A stretch of 64,000 bases of DNA from positions 124,001 to 188,000 of the forward strand of contig NZ_PYCN01000008.1 in NCBI RefSeq assembly GCF_003062295.1, written 5' to 3'. The stretch is from Bradyrhizobium algeriense. Its GTDB lineage: Bacteria; Pseudomonadota; Alphaproteobacteria; Rhizobiales; Xanthobacteraceae. Numbering within the stretch: position 1 is the first letter of the stretch; each line of letters starts with the position of its first letter. Under the pieces are notes generated by a model. That model was not told the DNA's origin. It was given only the letters and a program-made list of their open reading frames with translations, and did no database searches. Position numbers and translations under genes: made by a program. Shown here one piece after another: positions 43,227-50,911 of the stretch.

Positions 43227-43967
43227 ATGAGCGAGATCGTCACGGCGGGTATTCTGGTCATTGGCGACGAGATCCTGTCCGGCCGGACCAAGGACAAGAA
43301 CATCGGCTTCATCGCCGAATACCTGACCAATATCGGGATCGACCTCAAGGAGGTCCGCGTCGTCGCCGACGAGGAGACCGACATCGTCGATGCCCTTAAT
43401 GCACTGCGGAATCGATATACCTACGTCTTTACCACCGGCGGCATCGGACCGACCCATGACGACATTACCGCCGACAGCGTCGCCAAGGCATTCGGTGTCG
43501 GCATCGACCATCACCCGGAGGTCGTCGCGCGGTTCCGCGAGCGCTGGAGCGAGCAGGATTTGAACGAGGCGCGGCTGCGCATGGCGCGCGTTCCCGACGG
43601 CGCCGAACTGATCCAGAGCGCGACCATCCTGGCGCCCGGCTTCAAGCTCGGCAATGTCATCGTGATGGCCGGCATCCCCTCGATCATGCAGGCGATGATG
43701 GATATCGTCGCGCCCAAGCTGAAATCGGGCGTGCGGATGCTCTCGGACTCGGTCCGCGCCAATGCCCGGGAAGGCGACATCGGCGGGCCGCTGCGCGAGA
43801 TCGCCAACGCCCATCCCGACACCATCATCGGCAGCTATCCGTTCCAGGATGAGGACAAGAAGCCGAACACCAACCTCGTCGTCCGCTCCCGCGATCCCGA
43901 AAAGCTCAGCGCTGCGATGGCCGCGGTGAAGGAGATGCTGGCGAACCTGAACATCGCCGCCCGGTAG
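43227..43967 (+). CDS. CinA-like protein, MoaB/MogA fold
   Basis: 246 residues from ATG 43227. VTAGILVIGDEILSGRTKDKN is the CinA N-terminal signature, followed by FTTGGIGPTHDDITADSVAKAFGV, the molybdopterin-binding-fold glycine loop, and NVIVMAGIPSIMQAMMD. The C-terminal nicotinamide-nucleotide amidase domain of full-length CinA is absent. Full-length members act on damaged pyridine nucleotides; the role of the short form is unsettled. An open frame continues upstream, but GGGGAGAAGTC sits right before this ATG. Confidence 0.9.
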   Translation: MSEIVTAGILVIGDEILSGRTKDKNIGFIAEYLTNIGIDLKEVRVVADEETDIVDALNALRNRYTYVFTTGGIGPTHDDITADSVAKAFGVGIDHHPEVVARFRERWSEQDLNEARLRMARVPDGAELIQSATILAPGFKLGNVIVMAGIPSIMQAMMDIVAPKLKSGVRMLSDSVRANAREGDIGGPLREIANAHPDTIIGSYPFQDEDKKPNTNLVVRSRDPEKLSAAMAAVKEMLANLNIAAR

Positions 43968-44040
43968 CGGCGGCGGGTGCTCCAATTTCGAAGTTTCGCA
44001 ATACGGAGAACAAAGTGACAGATCGTTCTGGAGCGGGCTC

Positions 44041-44532
44041 ATGACAGCGCCGCCGGAGAAAGCCTTTCCGGTCTCTTGGGACCAGTTTCACCGGGATTGC
44101 CGGGCGTTGACCTGGCGGCTCAACGAGGTCGGGCCGTTTCATGCCATCATCGCGATTACCCGCGGTGGGCTGGTGCCGGCGGCCATCGTGGCGCGCGAGC
44201 TCGGCATTCGCATCATCGATACCGTCTGCATTGCCAGCTACGACCACACCCGGCAGGGCGACCTGAACGTGCTCAAGGGCGTTTCGACTGAGGTGGCAAA
44301 ACTCGGCGGCGGCACCGGCAAGGGGCTGTTGATCGTCGACGATCTCGTCGACACCGGCAAGACCGGGCGGCTGGTGCGTTCGATGATGCCGGACGCGCAT
44401 TTCGCGGCCGTCTATGCCAAGCCGCAGGGCAAGCCGCTGGTCGATACGTTCATTACCGAAGTGTCGCAGGACACCTGGATCCACTTTCCCTGGGATACTG
44501 CGCTGTCGTTCCAGCCGCCGATCCGTCCGTGA
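44041..44532 (+). CDS. gpt: Xanthine phosphoribosyltransferase
   Basis: 163 residues, the usual length. LLIVDDLVDTGKTGRLVR is the PRPP-binding loop, AIIAITRGGLVPAAIVARELGIR and SYDHTRQGDLNVLKG follow the xanthine-guanine phosphoribosyltransferase pattern, and DTWIHFPWD marks the purine-binding end. It converts xanthine (and guanine) with PRPP to the nucleotide in purine salvage, on the cytosolic face. It follows the CinA-like gene by 73 bases in the same direction. Confidence 0.94.
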   Translation: MTAPPEKAFPVSWDQFHRDCRALTWRLNEVGPFHAIIAITRGGLVPAAIVARELGIRIIDTVCIASYDHTRQGDLNVLKGVSTEVAKLGGGTGKGLLIVDDLVDTGKTGRLVRSMMPDAHFAAVYAKPQGKPLVDTFITEVSQDTWIHFPWDTALSFQPPIRP

Positions 44533-44552
44533 CGGCGGGGGTGATATCCTCC

Positions 44553-44645
44553 GTCATTCCGGGGCGCGCGAAAGCGCGAACCCGGAATCTCGCGCAACAA
44601 CTTCTGGATTCCGGGTCTGGTGCTAACGCACCATCCCGGAATGAC
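44553..44645. repeat. Palindromic repeat, family B
   Basis: It begins GTCATTCCGGGGCGCGCGAA and ends CATCCCGGAATGAC, with AACCCGGAATCTCGCG and GGATTCCGGGT forming an inner stem. Confidence 0.85.
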
Positions 44646-44675
44646 GGCAGCGGCTAGCGCGATCGAGCCAGCCCC

Positions 44676-45302
44676 ATGCCCCTCCAAAACCGCGTCACAC
44701 CCACGGGCGACATCATCGCCACCCCGCATCGCGGGATGTTCACCGGCAATCGCGGCATCATCCACGATCCCGCGACAAAAACCTTGCTGAAAAAGCGCTG
44801 GTCGAGCCCGGCGTGGATCACCTGCGTCTGTGAATTCCGGGGCTGGCGGCGCAAGGTGATGGGCGGGCGGAGCTGGACCGAACTGTTCTTTCTCGACGAG
44901 GCGACCGCGTTCGCGGCCGGCCATCGTCCCTGTTTCTTTTGTCGCCGCGACGACGCCAACCGGTTTCGGGCGGCGTGGGAAGCGGGCAATGGCGTGAAAA
45001 GCATTCTGGCGCGCGAGATCGACGCCGTATTGCACAGCGAGCGGCTGGAGCGCAGCAAGAAGCGATTGCATCCGTTGCCGATGCCCGTGAAGCAATTGCC
45101 CGATGGCGCGATGGTGCAGGCGGGCGAGGCAAGTTTTCTGATCCTGCAGGGGAGGGCGCTGCGATGGTCGGTGGTCGGCTATTGCGACGCAGACAGCGGC
45201 ATCGGTGACGCGATGCTGCTGACGCCGCCCTCAACGCTGCGCGCGCTGGGCGCAGGTTATCGACCTGTGCTGCATCCGAGTGCGTGTAGTTGGCAAAGGT
45301 AG
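44676..45302 (+). CDS. Conserved hypothetical protein with CFFC motif
   Basis: 208 residues. Conspicuous features are TPTGDIIATPHRGMFTGNRGIIHD, WITCVCEFRGWRRKVMG and GHRPCFFCRRDDANRFRAAW. The two cysteine pairs (CVC and CFFC) could hold a metal, recalling small treble-clef-like sites, but no named family is recognised. The protein is soluble by appearance. The first codons follow repeat 44553-44645 with GCGCGATCGAGCC before the ATG, a weak ribosome site. Confidence 0.7.
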   Translation: MPLQNRVTPTGDIIATPHRGMFTGNRGIIHDPATKTLLKKRWSSPAWITCVCEFRGWRRKVMGGRSWTELFFLDEATAFAAGHRPCFFCRRDDANRFRAAWEAGNGVKSILAREIDAVLHSERLERSKKRLHPLPMPVKQLPDGAMVQAGEASFLILQGRALRWSVVGYCDADSGIGDAMLLTPPSTLRALGAGYRPVLHPSACSWQR

Positions 45303-45320
45303 TGCCGCTTGCGCGGTCTG

Positions 45321-45424
45321 CCCTCTCTCCCGCTTGCGGGGGAGAGCTGGAGTGGGGGTCTCTCCGCGATTCGCGCCCGTGGAGAGAGCCCCCACCCTGA
45401 CCCTCCCCCGCAAGCGGGAGAGGG
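45321..45424. repeat. Palindromic repeat, CCCTCTCCCGCTTGCGGGGGAGAG type
   Basis: CTCTCTCCCGCTTGCGGGGG at the left and CCCCCGCAAGCGGGAGAGGG at the right are each hairpins and together form a cruciform-like unit. It separates convergent genes and could terminate both. Confidence 0.85.
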
Positions 45425-45433
45425 AACGGAACA

Positions 45434-46456
45434 TCACCCCAACTTCTGTCGCGCCAGCTTCGCCCCCGCACCCAGCGCCGCCAGCTTCGCTTCCGCGATA
45501 TCGCGCCGCATCGGGGCCATGCCGCAATTGGTGGTCGCGACGATGTTGCCAAGCGGCACGAATTTTGACACGGCCTCGATGACCTTCACGACATCCTCCG
45601 CCGTCTCCACCGTGTCGCTCGCGACGTCGATCACGCCGGCCTGGACGACCTTGCCCGGGAGCAGCGCCAGCAGATCCAGCGGCACTTTCGAGTTGCGGCA
45701 CTCGATCGCGACCTGCTGGATCGGGCTTTTCGCGATCGCCGGAAAAATATCCTCGTATTGCCGCCACTCGCTGCCGAGCGTCTGCTTCCAGTCGGTGTTG
45801 GCCTTGATGCCGTAACCGTAGCAGATGTGGACGGCGGTGGTGCAGGTCAGGCCTTCGGCGGCGCGCTCCAGCGCCTTGATGCCCCAGTCGGAGACTTCAT
45901 CCATGAAGACGTTGAAGGCAGGTTCGTCGAACTGGATGACGTCGACGCCGTCGGCCTGCAGTGCCTTGGCCTCGTTGTTGAGCAACTCAGCAAAGGCGAA
46001 CGCCATCTTGACCTTGTCGCCGTAATATTTGTCCGCGACGGTGTCGGCGATGGTCATCGGGCCGGGCAGGGTGAATTTCAGCTTGCGGGTGGTGTGGGTG
46101 CGGGCAACGCGGGCTTCATCGGCATGGACGCGGCCCTTCAGCGTCAAGGGTGCTATCACCTGCGGCACCATCGCCTTGTAGCGGTCTTTGCGGATGCCCA
46201 TCTCGACCTTGTGGGCGAAATCGATGCCCTCGACCTTCTCCAGAAAGCCGTGGACGAAATGCTGGCGGGCCTGCTCGCCCTCGGTGACGATATCGACGCC
46301 GGCATCCTCCTGCAGCTTCACCGCCAGCATGGTGGCGTCGCGCTTGGCGCGGGCGAGCTCATCACCTTTCGACTTCCAGGGTGCCCAGAGCGTGTTCGGC
46401 TCGGCCAGCCATTCCGGCTTGGGCAAAGAGCCTGCGATCGTGGTTGGAAACAGCAT
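45434..46456 (-). CDS. Core-MetE-type methionine synthase
   Basis: 340 residues from ATG 46456 (GGGAGGCTCCC before it). It corresponds to the C-terminal, catalytic barrel of cobalamin-independent methionine synthase: FPTTIAGSLPKPEWL, VDIVTEGEQARQHFV, KFTLPGPMTIADT and DVIQFDEPAF. Zinc ligands would be the His and Cys of HICYG, Glu of AIECRNS and Cys of TTNCGMAP. The N-terminal half of full MetE is missing. Short forms are reported to make methionine with methyl donors other than folate polyglutamates, so the donor is uncertain. Confidence 0.88.
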   Translation of the reverse strand: MLFPTTIAGSLPKPEWLAEPNTLWAPWKSKGDELARAKRDATMLAVKLQEDAGVDIVTEGEQARQHFVHGFLEKVEGIDFAHKVEMGIRKDRYKAMVPQVIAPLTLKGRVHADEARVARTHTTRKLKFTLPGPMTIADTVADKYYGDKVKMAFAFAELLNNEAKALQADGVDVIQFDEPAFNVFMDEVSDWGIKALERAAEGLTCTTAVHICYGYGIKANTDWKQTLGSEWRQYEDIFPAIAKSPIQQVAIECRNSKVPLDLLALLPGKVVQAGVIDVASDTVETAEDVVKVIEAVSKFVPLGNIVATTNCGMAPMRRDIAEAKLAALGAGAKLARQKLG

Positions 46457-46605
46457 GGGAGCCTCCCGGTCAGTTCTGATTGAGCGCCTGTCTGCCATGT
46501 CTTATGATCGAGGTACAGAACAACGAAAGTCGCCCAAAAGCGCCAAGCGCGTCTTCAAGCAAAATCCAGACAGGGGCGCAAGGAAGGGGCGAGGCAAGGG
46601 GAGCC

Positions 46606-47304
46606 ATGATCGACCTGCACTTCGCGCCGACGCCCAACGGCTGGAAAATCTCGATCATGCTGGAGGAACTCGGGCTTCCCTATCAGGTCATTCCCGTCAA
46701 CATCCGCGCCGGCGAGCAGTTCAGGCCGGAATTTCTGGCGATCAGCCCGAATAACCGCATTCCGGCCATCGTCGACCGTGCGCCGGCCGATGGTGGCGAG
46801 GCGGTGCCGGTGTTCGAGACCGGCGCGATCCTGATCTATCTGGCTGACAAGACCGGGCGCTTTCTTCCGAAGGAAACGCGGGCGCGCTCCCGCGTCATGG
46901 AATGGCTGATGTGGCAGATGAGTGGGCTGGGGCCCATGCTCGGCCAGCACGGCCATTTCGCGCTCTATGCTGCGGAGAAGATTCCCTACGCGATCGAGCG
47001 CTACCGCGACGAGGCGGCGCGGCTCTATTGCGTGCTCGATACTCAACTGGGCAAGACCGGCGCCTATGTCGCCGGCGATTACTCGATCGCCGACATTGCA
47101 TGCTTCCCCTGGACCATGACCCACAAGGCGCAGGGCTTTACGCTTGACGATTACCCGAACGTCAAGCGCTGGTACGCTGACGTGCGCGCGCGGCCGCAGG
47201 TGCAGGCGGGGCTCGCGATCGGCAAGTTCGTGAAGGAGCCGTTCGACGAGGAGGCGCGGCGGAACATGTTCGGTGCCCGCGCGAAGGATATGGGGAAAAG
47301 ATGA
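46606..47304 (+). CDS. Glutathione S-transferase, nu-class-like
   Basis: 232 residues from ATG 46606. APTPNGWKISIMLEELGLPYQVIPVNI and NNRIPAIVD (cis-proline), VFETGAILIYLADKTG form the thioredoxin-like half with the glutathione site; YVAGDYSIADIACFPW is the helical-half motif. The Pro-Asn-Gly start resembles YghU/YfcG proteins, which reduce disulfides with two glutathiones. It is cytosolic. It heads a run of three plus-strand genes separated from the next by repeat 47311-47428. Confidence 0.92.
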   Translation: MIDLHFAPTPNGWKISIMLEELGLPYQVIPVNIRAGEQFRPEFLAISPNNRIPAIVDRAPADGGEAVPVFETGAILIYLADKTGRFLPKETRARSRVMEWLMWQMSGLGPMLGQHGHFALYAAEKIPYAIERYRDEAARLYCVLDTQLGKTGAYVAGDYSIADIACFPWTMTHKAQGFTLDDYPNVKRWYADVRARPQVQAGLAIGKFVKEPFDEEARRNMFGARAKDMGKR

Positions 47305-47310
47305 CTAGCC

Positions 47311-47428
47311 GTCATTCCGGGGCGCCGCGGAGCGGCGAGCTTTGATGTGCAATTGCACATCAGAGAATCCATGCCTGCGCGGAAACATGGATTCCGGGTC
47401 TGCGCCTTGCGGCGCATCCCGGAATGAC
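47311..47428. repeat. Palindromic repeat, family B
   Basis: It begins GTCATTCCGGGGCGCCGCGG and ends GCATCCCGGAATGAC, with TGATGTGCAATTGCACATCA and CCATGCCTGCGCGGAAACAT inside. Confidence 0.88.
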
Positions 47429-47463
47429 GAGGATGAGCCAACAGCAAACACAAAGGAAACCCC

Positions 47464-48084
47464 ATGCTCGAATTCTTCTTCGACTGCTCCAGTCCCTGGA
47501 CCTATCTCGCCTTCCACAACATCCAGCCGCTGGCGAATGAACTCGGCGTCGAGATCAGTTGGCGGCCGATCCTGGTCGGCGGCATCTTCAATACCGTGAA
47601 CCCGAGCGTCTATGCGCAGCGCGAGACGCCGGTGCCGTTGAAGGCGCGCTACATGAAGAAGGATCTCGCCGACTGGGCGCGCTCCGCTGGCCTTGCGATC
47701 AAGATGCCGCCGACGGTGTTTCCCGTAAACAGCGTCAAGGCGATGCGCGGCTGCATCTGGCTGGGCCAAGAATTTGGCGAACGCATGGTGCCGTTTGCCA
47801 CCGCGGTGTTCGAGACCTATTGGGGTGGCGACAAGGACATCTCGCAGGACTCGGTGCTGACGGAGGTCTGCAAGAAGGCCGGCGTCGATCACGTCAAATT
47901 TTTCGAGGGCATCGGCCAGCAGGCGGTCAAGGATCAGCTCAAGGCCAATACCGACGAGGTGATGGCGCGCGGCGGTTTTGGTTCGCCGACGATCTTTGTC
48001 GACAAGACGGATATGTATTTCGGCAACGACCGCATGCCGCTGATCCGCGAAGCGCTGCAGCGCCTGAAAGCGCGGGCCGCCTGA
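47464..48084 (+). CDS. DsbA-family 2-hydroxychromene-2-carboxylate isomerase-like protein
   Basis: 206 residues. EFFFDCSSPWTYLAFHNIQPLA has a serine at the thioredoxin active-site position, as in kappa-class GST and NahD isomerases. GFGSPTIFVDKTDMYFGNDRMPL is the cis-proline end. Members use glutathione to isomerise aromatic ring-cleavage intermediates or act as reductases; the true substrate is unknown here. Its stop overlaps the next start (TGATG), so the pair is co-translated. Confidence 0.9.
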   Translation: MLEFFFDCSSPWTYLAFHNIQPLANELGVEISWRPILVGGIFNTVNPSVYAQRETPVPLKARYMKKDLADWARSAGLAIKMPPTVFPVNSVKAMRGCIWLGQEFGERMVPFATAVFETYWGGDKDISQDSVLTEVCKKAGVDHVKFFEGIGQQAVKDQLKANTDEVMARGGFGSPTIFVDKTDMYFGNDRMPLIREALQRLKARAA

Positions 48085-49058
48085 TGCCGAAAGCTGTCGT
48101 CTGCCGCGAGCTTGGTCCGCCCGAGAGCCTGCGCCTGGAAACGTTTGACGCTGTGCCGCTGGCGCCAGGGCAAGTGCGTGTCGCTATCCGCGCCGCCGGG
48201 TTGAATTTCCCGGACGTTCTGATGGCGGCCGGCCAGTATCAGCTCAAGCCGCCGCTGCCGTTTACGCCGGGCATGGAAGCGGCCGGCGATGTGGTCGAGA
48301 TCAACGCGGCCGAAGGCGTCGCCGTGGGTGATCGCGTGATCGTCAAGATGCGGCACGGCGCCTACTCCGATGAAGCCGTCGCCACGCCGTCGCAGCTCGT
48401 GCGCCTGCCGTCGAACTTCGATTATGCCGAGGGCGCGACGTTCCTGGCCGGCCACGGCACAGCCTATCACGCGCTGATCGATCGCGGCCGGCTTCAGCCG
48501 GGCGAGGTGTTGCTGGTGCATGGCGCGGGCGGCGGTGTCGGGCTCGCCGCCGTCGAAATCGGCAAGATGCTAGGCGCCACCGTGATCGCGACCGCTTCGA
48601 GCGACGAAAAACTTGCGATTGCGAAAGCGAGGGGCGCCGATCATCTCATTCGCTACGACCAGGAGCCGTTCCGTGATGCCGTCAAGCGCATCACCGACGG
48701 GCAGGGCGCGGACGTGGTGTTCGATCCCGTCGGCGGCGAGGTGTTCGAGAACTCGATGCGCTGCATCAACTGGGGCGCACGGCTGCTGGTCATCGGATTC
48801 ACCGGCGGCATCGGGCTTGCGAAGACCAATCTGCTGATGATCAAGGGCGCCAGCGTGCTCGGCGTCCGCGCCGGCGAAGCGGTGCGGAGAAATCCCGCGC
48901 TCGGCGAAGTCCGGATCAAGGCGCTGACGGAATTGGCGGAAGCCGGCAAGATCCGGCCCAATGTCTCGCACCGGCTGCCGCTGGAAGATTATGCCAAGGC
49001 GATGCGGCTGTTGATCGAACGCAAAGCGATCGGGCGGGTGGCGCTGACGATGGGGTAG
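48084..49058 (+). CDS. NADPH:quinone oxidoreductase, zinc-less MDR family
   Basis: 324 residues from the ATG overlapping the previous stop. VCRELGPPESLRLE, AGLNFPDVLMAAGQYQLKPPLPFTPGMEAAGDV, VLVHGAGGGVGLAAVEIGKMLGATVIATASSDEK (Rossmann) and VVFDPVGGEVFENSMRCINWGARLLVIGF are family landmarks. No structural or catalytic zinc cysteines are present. It is a cytosolic NADPH-linked reductase of quinones or enones. Co-translation with the isomerase suggests a joint role in handling reactive aromatic or enone compounds. Confidence 0.93.
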   Translation: MPKAVVCRELGPPESLRLETFDAVPLAPGQVRVAIRAAGLNFPDVLMAAGQYQLKPPLPFTPGMEAAGDVVEINAAEGVAVGDRVIVKMRHGAYSDEAVATPSQLVRLPSNFDYAEGATFLAGHGTAYHALIDRGRLQPGEVLLVHGAGGGVGLAAVEIGKMLGATVIATASSDEKLAIAKARGADHLIRYDQEPFRDAVKRITDGQGADVVFDPVGGEVFENSMRCINWGARLLVIGFTGGIGLAKTNLLMIKGASVLGVRAGEAVRRNPALGEVRIKALTELAEAGKIRPNVSHRLPLEDYAKAMRLLIERKAIGRVALTMG

Positions 49059-49068
49059 GCGCTCCGCC

Positions 49069-49154
49069 GTCATTGCGAGCGAAGCGAAGCAAAGCAATCC
49101 ATTGGGCCACAAAGGGAGTATGGATTGCTTCGTCGCTTCGCTCCTCGCAATGAC
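49069..49154. repeat. Palindromic repeat, GTCATTGCGAGCGAAGCGAAGCAATCC type
   Basis: GTCATTGCGAGCGAAGCGAAGCAA is mirrored by GGATTGCTTCGTCGCTTCGC and CTCGCAATGAC. It shares its left end with 39537-39630 and lies between convergent genes. Confidence 0.85.
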
Positions 49155-49159
49155 GGTGG

Positions 49160-49840
49160 TTAGGGCTGTGTGCTAAACTTCCCATCCTTCAAAAACGCAA
49201 GCGTCTGCACGATCGCTGCGCTATTGCGCACCAACCACGGGTGCGAGGTGCGGATCACGATGTGATCCGACATCCCGTCGAGCCTGGTGTTCGCCACCGA
49301 CACCCGTCCATCATGCGGCTTCGGCAGGAATGCCGATGTGATCGGATAGATCGACCGGTCTCCGGCGATGATGCCGACGCAATAATCGACCGGCGGAAGC
49401 AGCGCTTCGATCGCGGCACCGCGCTGCGTGCCGAGCTGCTGTCCCGCCGGTCCGAAGAAGGCGCGGTAGGTTCCAACATTCTTCAGGCGGTCGGCGATTT
49501 CGCTGCCACTGTTCGGCGTGCCGAGCATGACGACGCGGCCCAGGCGCTTTGGCCGATATCTGGCAATGTAGACCCGCGCCAATAATCCGCCCATGGAATG
49601 GCCGACAAAATGGACGGAGCCATCGATGCCATCGGCAAAGCGCTGGATGGAGGGATGGATGTCCTCCGCCAGCGCTTCGAGCGCCTTGCGGCGGCTCGCA
49701 TAATCCTGGTTGAGGGTGGCGAAGCCACAGCCTTCCAGCGCCGTCTGCATCTTTCGAAACGATCGCGCCGTTCTGCTGATGCCATGCAGCAGGACGACGC
49801 CGTCTTGCGTCGCGTTGGCCGATGCGGGCCGGCCGCTCAC
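49160..49840 (-). CDS. Alpha/beta hydrolase, lipase-like
   Basis: 226 residues. VVLLHGISRTARSFRKMQTALEGCGFATLNQDY holds the oxyanion loop, VHFVGHSMGGLLARVYIARYRPKRLG the nucleophile serine, and VVMLGTPNSGSEIADRLK is typical of PGAP1/lipase-type proteins. The His candidate is in TSHPWLVRN. There is no signal peptide. Its start overlaps the end of the enoyl-CoA hydratase gene by four bases, so the two are co-translated. Confidence 0.88.
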   Translation of the reverse strand: MSGRPASANATQDGVVLLHGISRTARSFRKMQTALEGCGFATLNQDYASRRKALEALAEDIHPSIQRFADGIDGSVHFVGHSMGGLLARVYIARYRPKRLGRVVMLGTPNSGSEIADRLKNVGTYRAFFGPAGQQLGTQRGAAIEALLPPVDYCVGIIAGDRSIYPITSAFLPKPHDGRVSVANTRLDGMSDHIVIRTSHPWLVRNSAAIVQTLAFLKDGKFSTQP

Positions 49841-50727
49841 TTATACTCGCGCTCCTGCCACCACGGGAAATAGTCGGGCATGTCGCTGGAAACCTTGTTC
49901 TTGAATTCGGCCGGGCGCTTTTCCAAAAACGATACCACGCCTTCTTTCACATCCTCCGAACGTCCGCGGGCGTAGATGCCGCGGCTGTCGACCTTGTGGG
50001 CTTCCATCGGATCGTCGGCGCCCATCATGCGCCACATCATCTGCCGGATCAGCGCCACCGATACCGGCGCGGTCTTGGCCGCGAATTCCTTGGCGAGCGC
50101 ACGCGCCGTCGGCAGCAGATCGTCTGGCGGCACCACCTTGCTGACGAGGCGGCCGGTCAGCGCCTCCTGCGCCGGGAAGACACGGCCCGAATAACACCAT
50201 TCCAGCGCCTGCGAGATACCGACGATGCGCGGCAGGAACCAGCTCGAAGCGGCCTCGGGCACGATGCCGCGCTGGGAGAACACGAAGCCGAAGCGGGCGG
50301 CTTCCGAGGCGATGCGGATATCCATTGCGAGCTGCATGGTGACGCCGATACCGACGGCAGGGCCGTTCACCGCGGCGATCACCGGCTTCAGGCATTTGAA
50401 GATGCGCAGCGTCACCTGGCCGCCGCCGTCGCGCACCATGGGATCGCTGTAGTCGACCGTGCCGCTGGCCAGCCGCTTCACCGGCCCGCGCCGCGCGTCG
50501 CGGTCAAAAGTGTTGGCGCCGGACGAGAGGTCGGCGCCGGCGCAGAAGCCGCGCCCCGCGCCGGTGACGATGATGGTGCGGACATTGTCGTCCTTGTCGG
50601 CCGCGTCGAACGCGTCGATCAGTTCCTGCTGCATCGTGCCGTTGAAGGCGTTGAGCTTGTCGGGCCGGTTCAGCGTGATGGTGAGAATCTGATCGTCGAC
50701 CTCATACTTGATGGTCTCATACGCCAT
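49837..50727 (-). CDS. Enoyl-CoA hydratase/isomerase family protein
   Basis: 296 residues. LNRPDKLNAFNGTMQQELIDAFDAADKDDNVRTIIVTGAGRGFCAGADL is the crotonase start with the oxyanion pocket, then PAVGIGVTMQLAMDIRIASEAARFGFVFSQRGIVPEAASSWFLPRIVG. An acidic residue sits in GIVPEAASSW, where hydratases carry one of the catalytic glutamates. It acts on CoA thioesters in the cytosol. The presence here next to amidase and peptidase genes suggests the end steps of a catabolic route, but this is inference. Confidence 0.93.
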   Translation of the reverse strand: MAYETIKYEVDDQILTITLNRPDKLNAFNGTMQQELIDAFDAADKDDNVRTIIVTGAGRGFCAGADLSSGANTFDRDARRGPVKRLASGTVDYSDPMVRDGGGQVTLRIFKCLKPVIAAVNGPAVGIGVTMQLAMDIRIASEAARFGFVFSQRGIVPEAASSWFLPRIVGISQALEWCYSGRVFPAQEALTGRLVSKVVPPDDLLPTARALAKEFAAKTAPVSVALIRQMMWRMMGADDPMEAHKVDSRGIYARGRSEDVKEGVVSFLEKRPAEFKNKVSSDMPDYFPWWQEREYK

Positions 50728-50758
50728 GGGTGCGCGTTTCCTTCTATTTTCTTGTTTC

Positions 50759-50841
50759 GTAGGATGGGTAGAGCGAAGCGAAACCCATCGACCAGATACG
50801 GGCTTTACGTGATGGGTTTCGCTTCGCTCTACCCATCCTAC
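50759..50841. repeat. Palindromic repeat, GTAGGATGGGTAGAGCGAAGCG type
   Basis: GTAGGATGGGTAGAGCGAAG and CTTCGCTCTACCCATCCTAC are perfect complements, extended by CGAAACCCA/TGGGTTTCG to a 29-base stem. It lies between the amidase and hydratase genes. Confidence 0.92.
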
Positions 50842-50863
50842 AATCTAGCTGAAAGAAAAGAAG

Positions 50864-50895
50864 ACGTGGATGGCCGGGACAAGCCCGGCCATGAC
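50864..50895. repeat. Half copy of the 40514-40597 repeat
   Basis: ACGTGGATGGCCGGGACAAG then CCCGGCCATGAC matches the right half of the element at 40514-40597. The left half is absent. Confidence 0.85.
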
Positions 50896-50911
50896 GGAAG
50901 TATCTCGGAAT

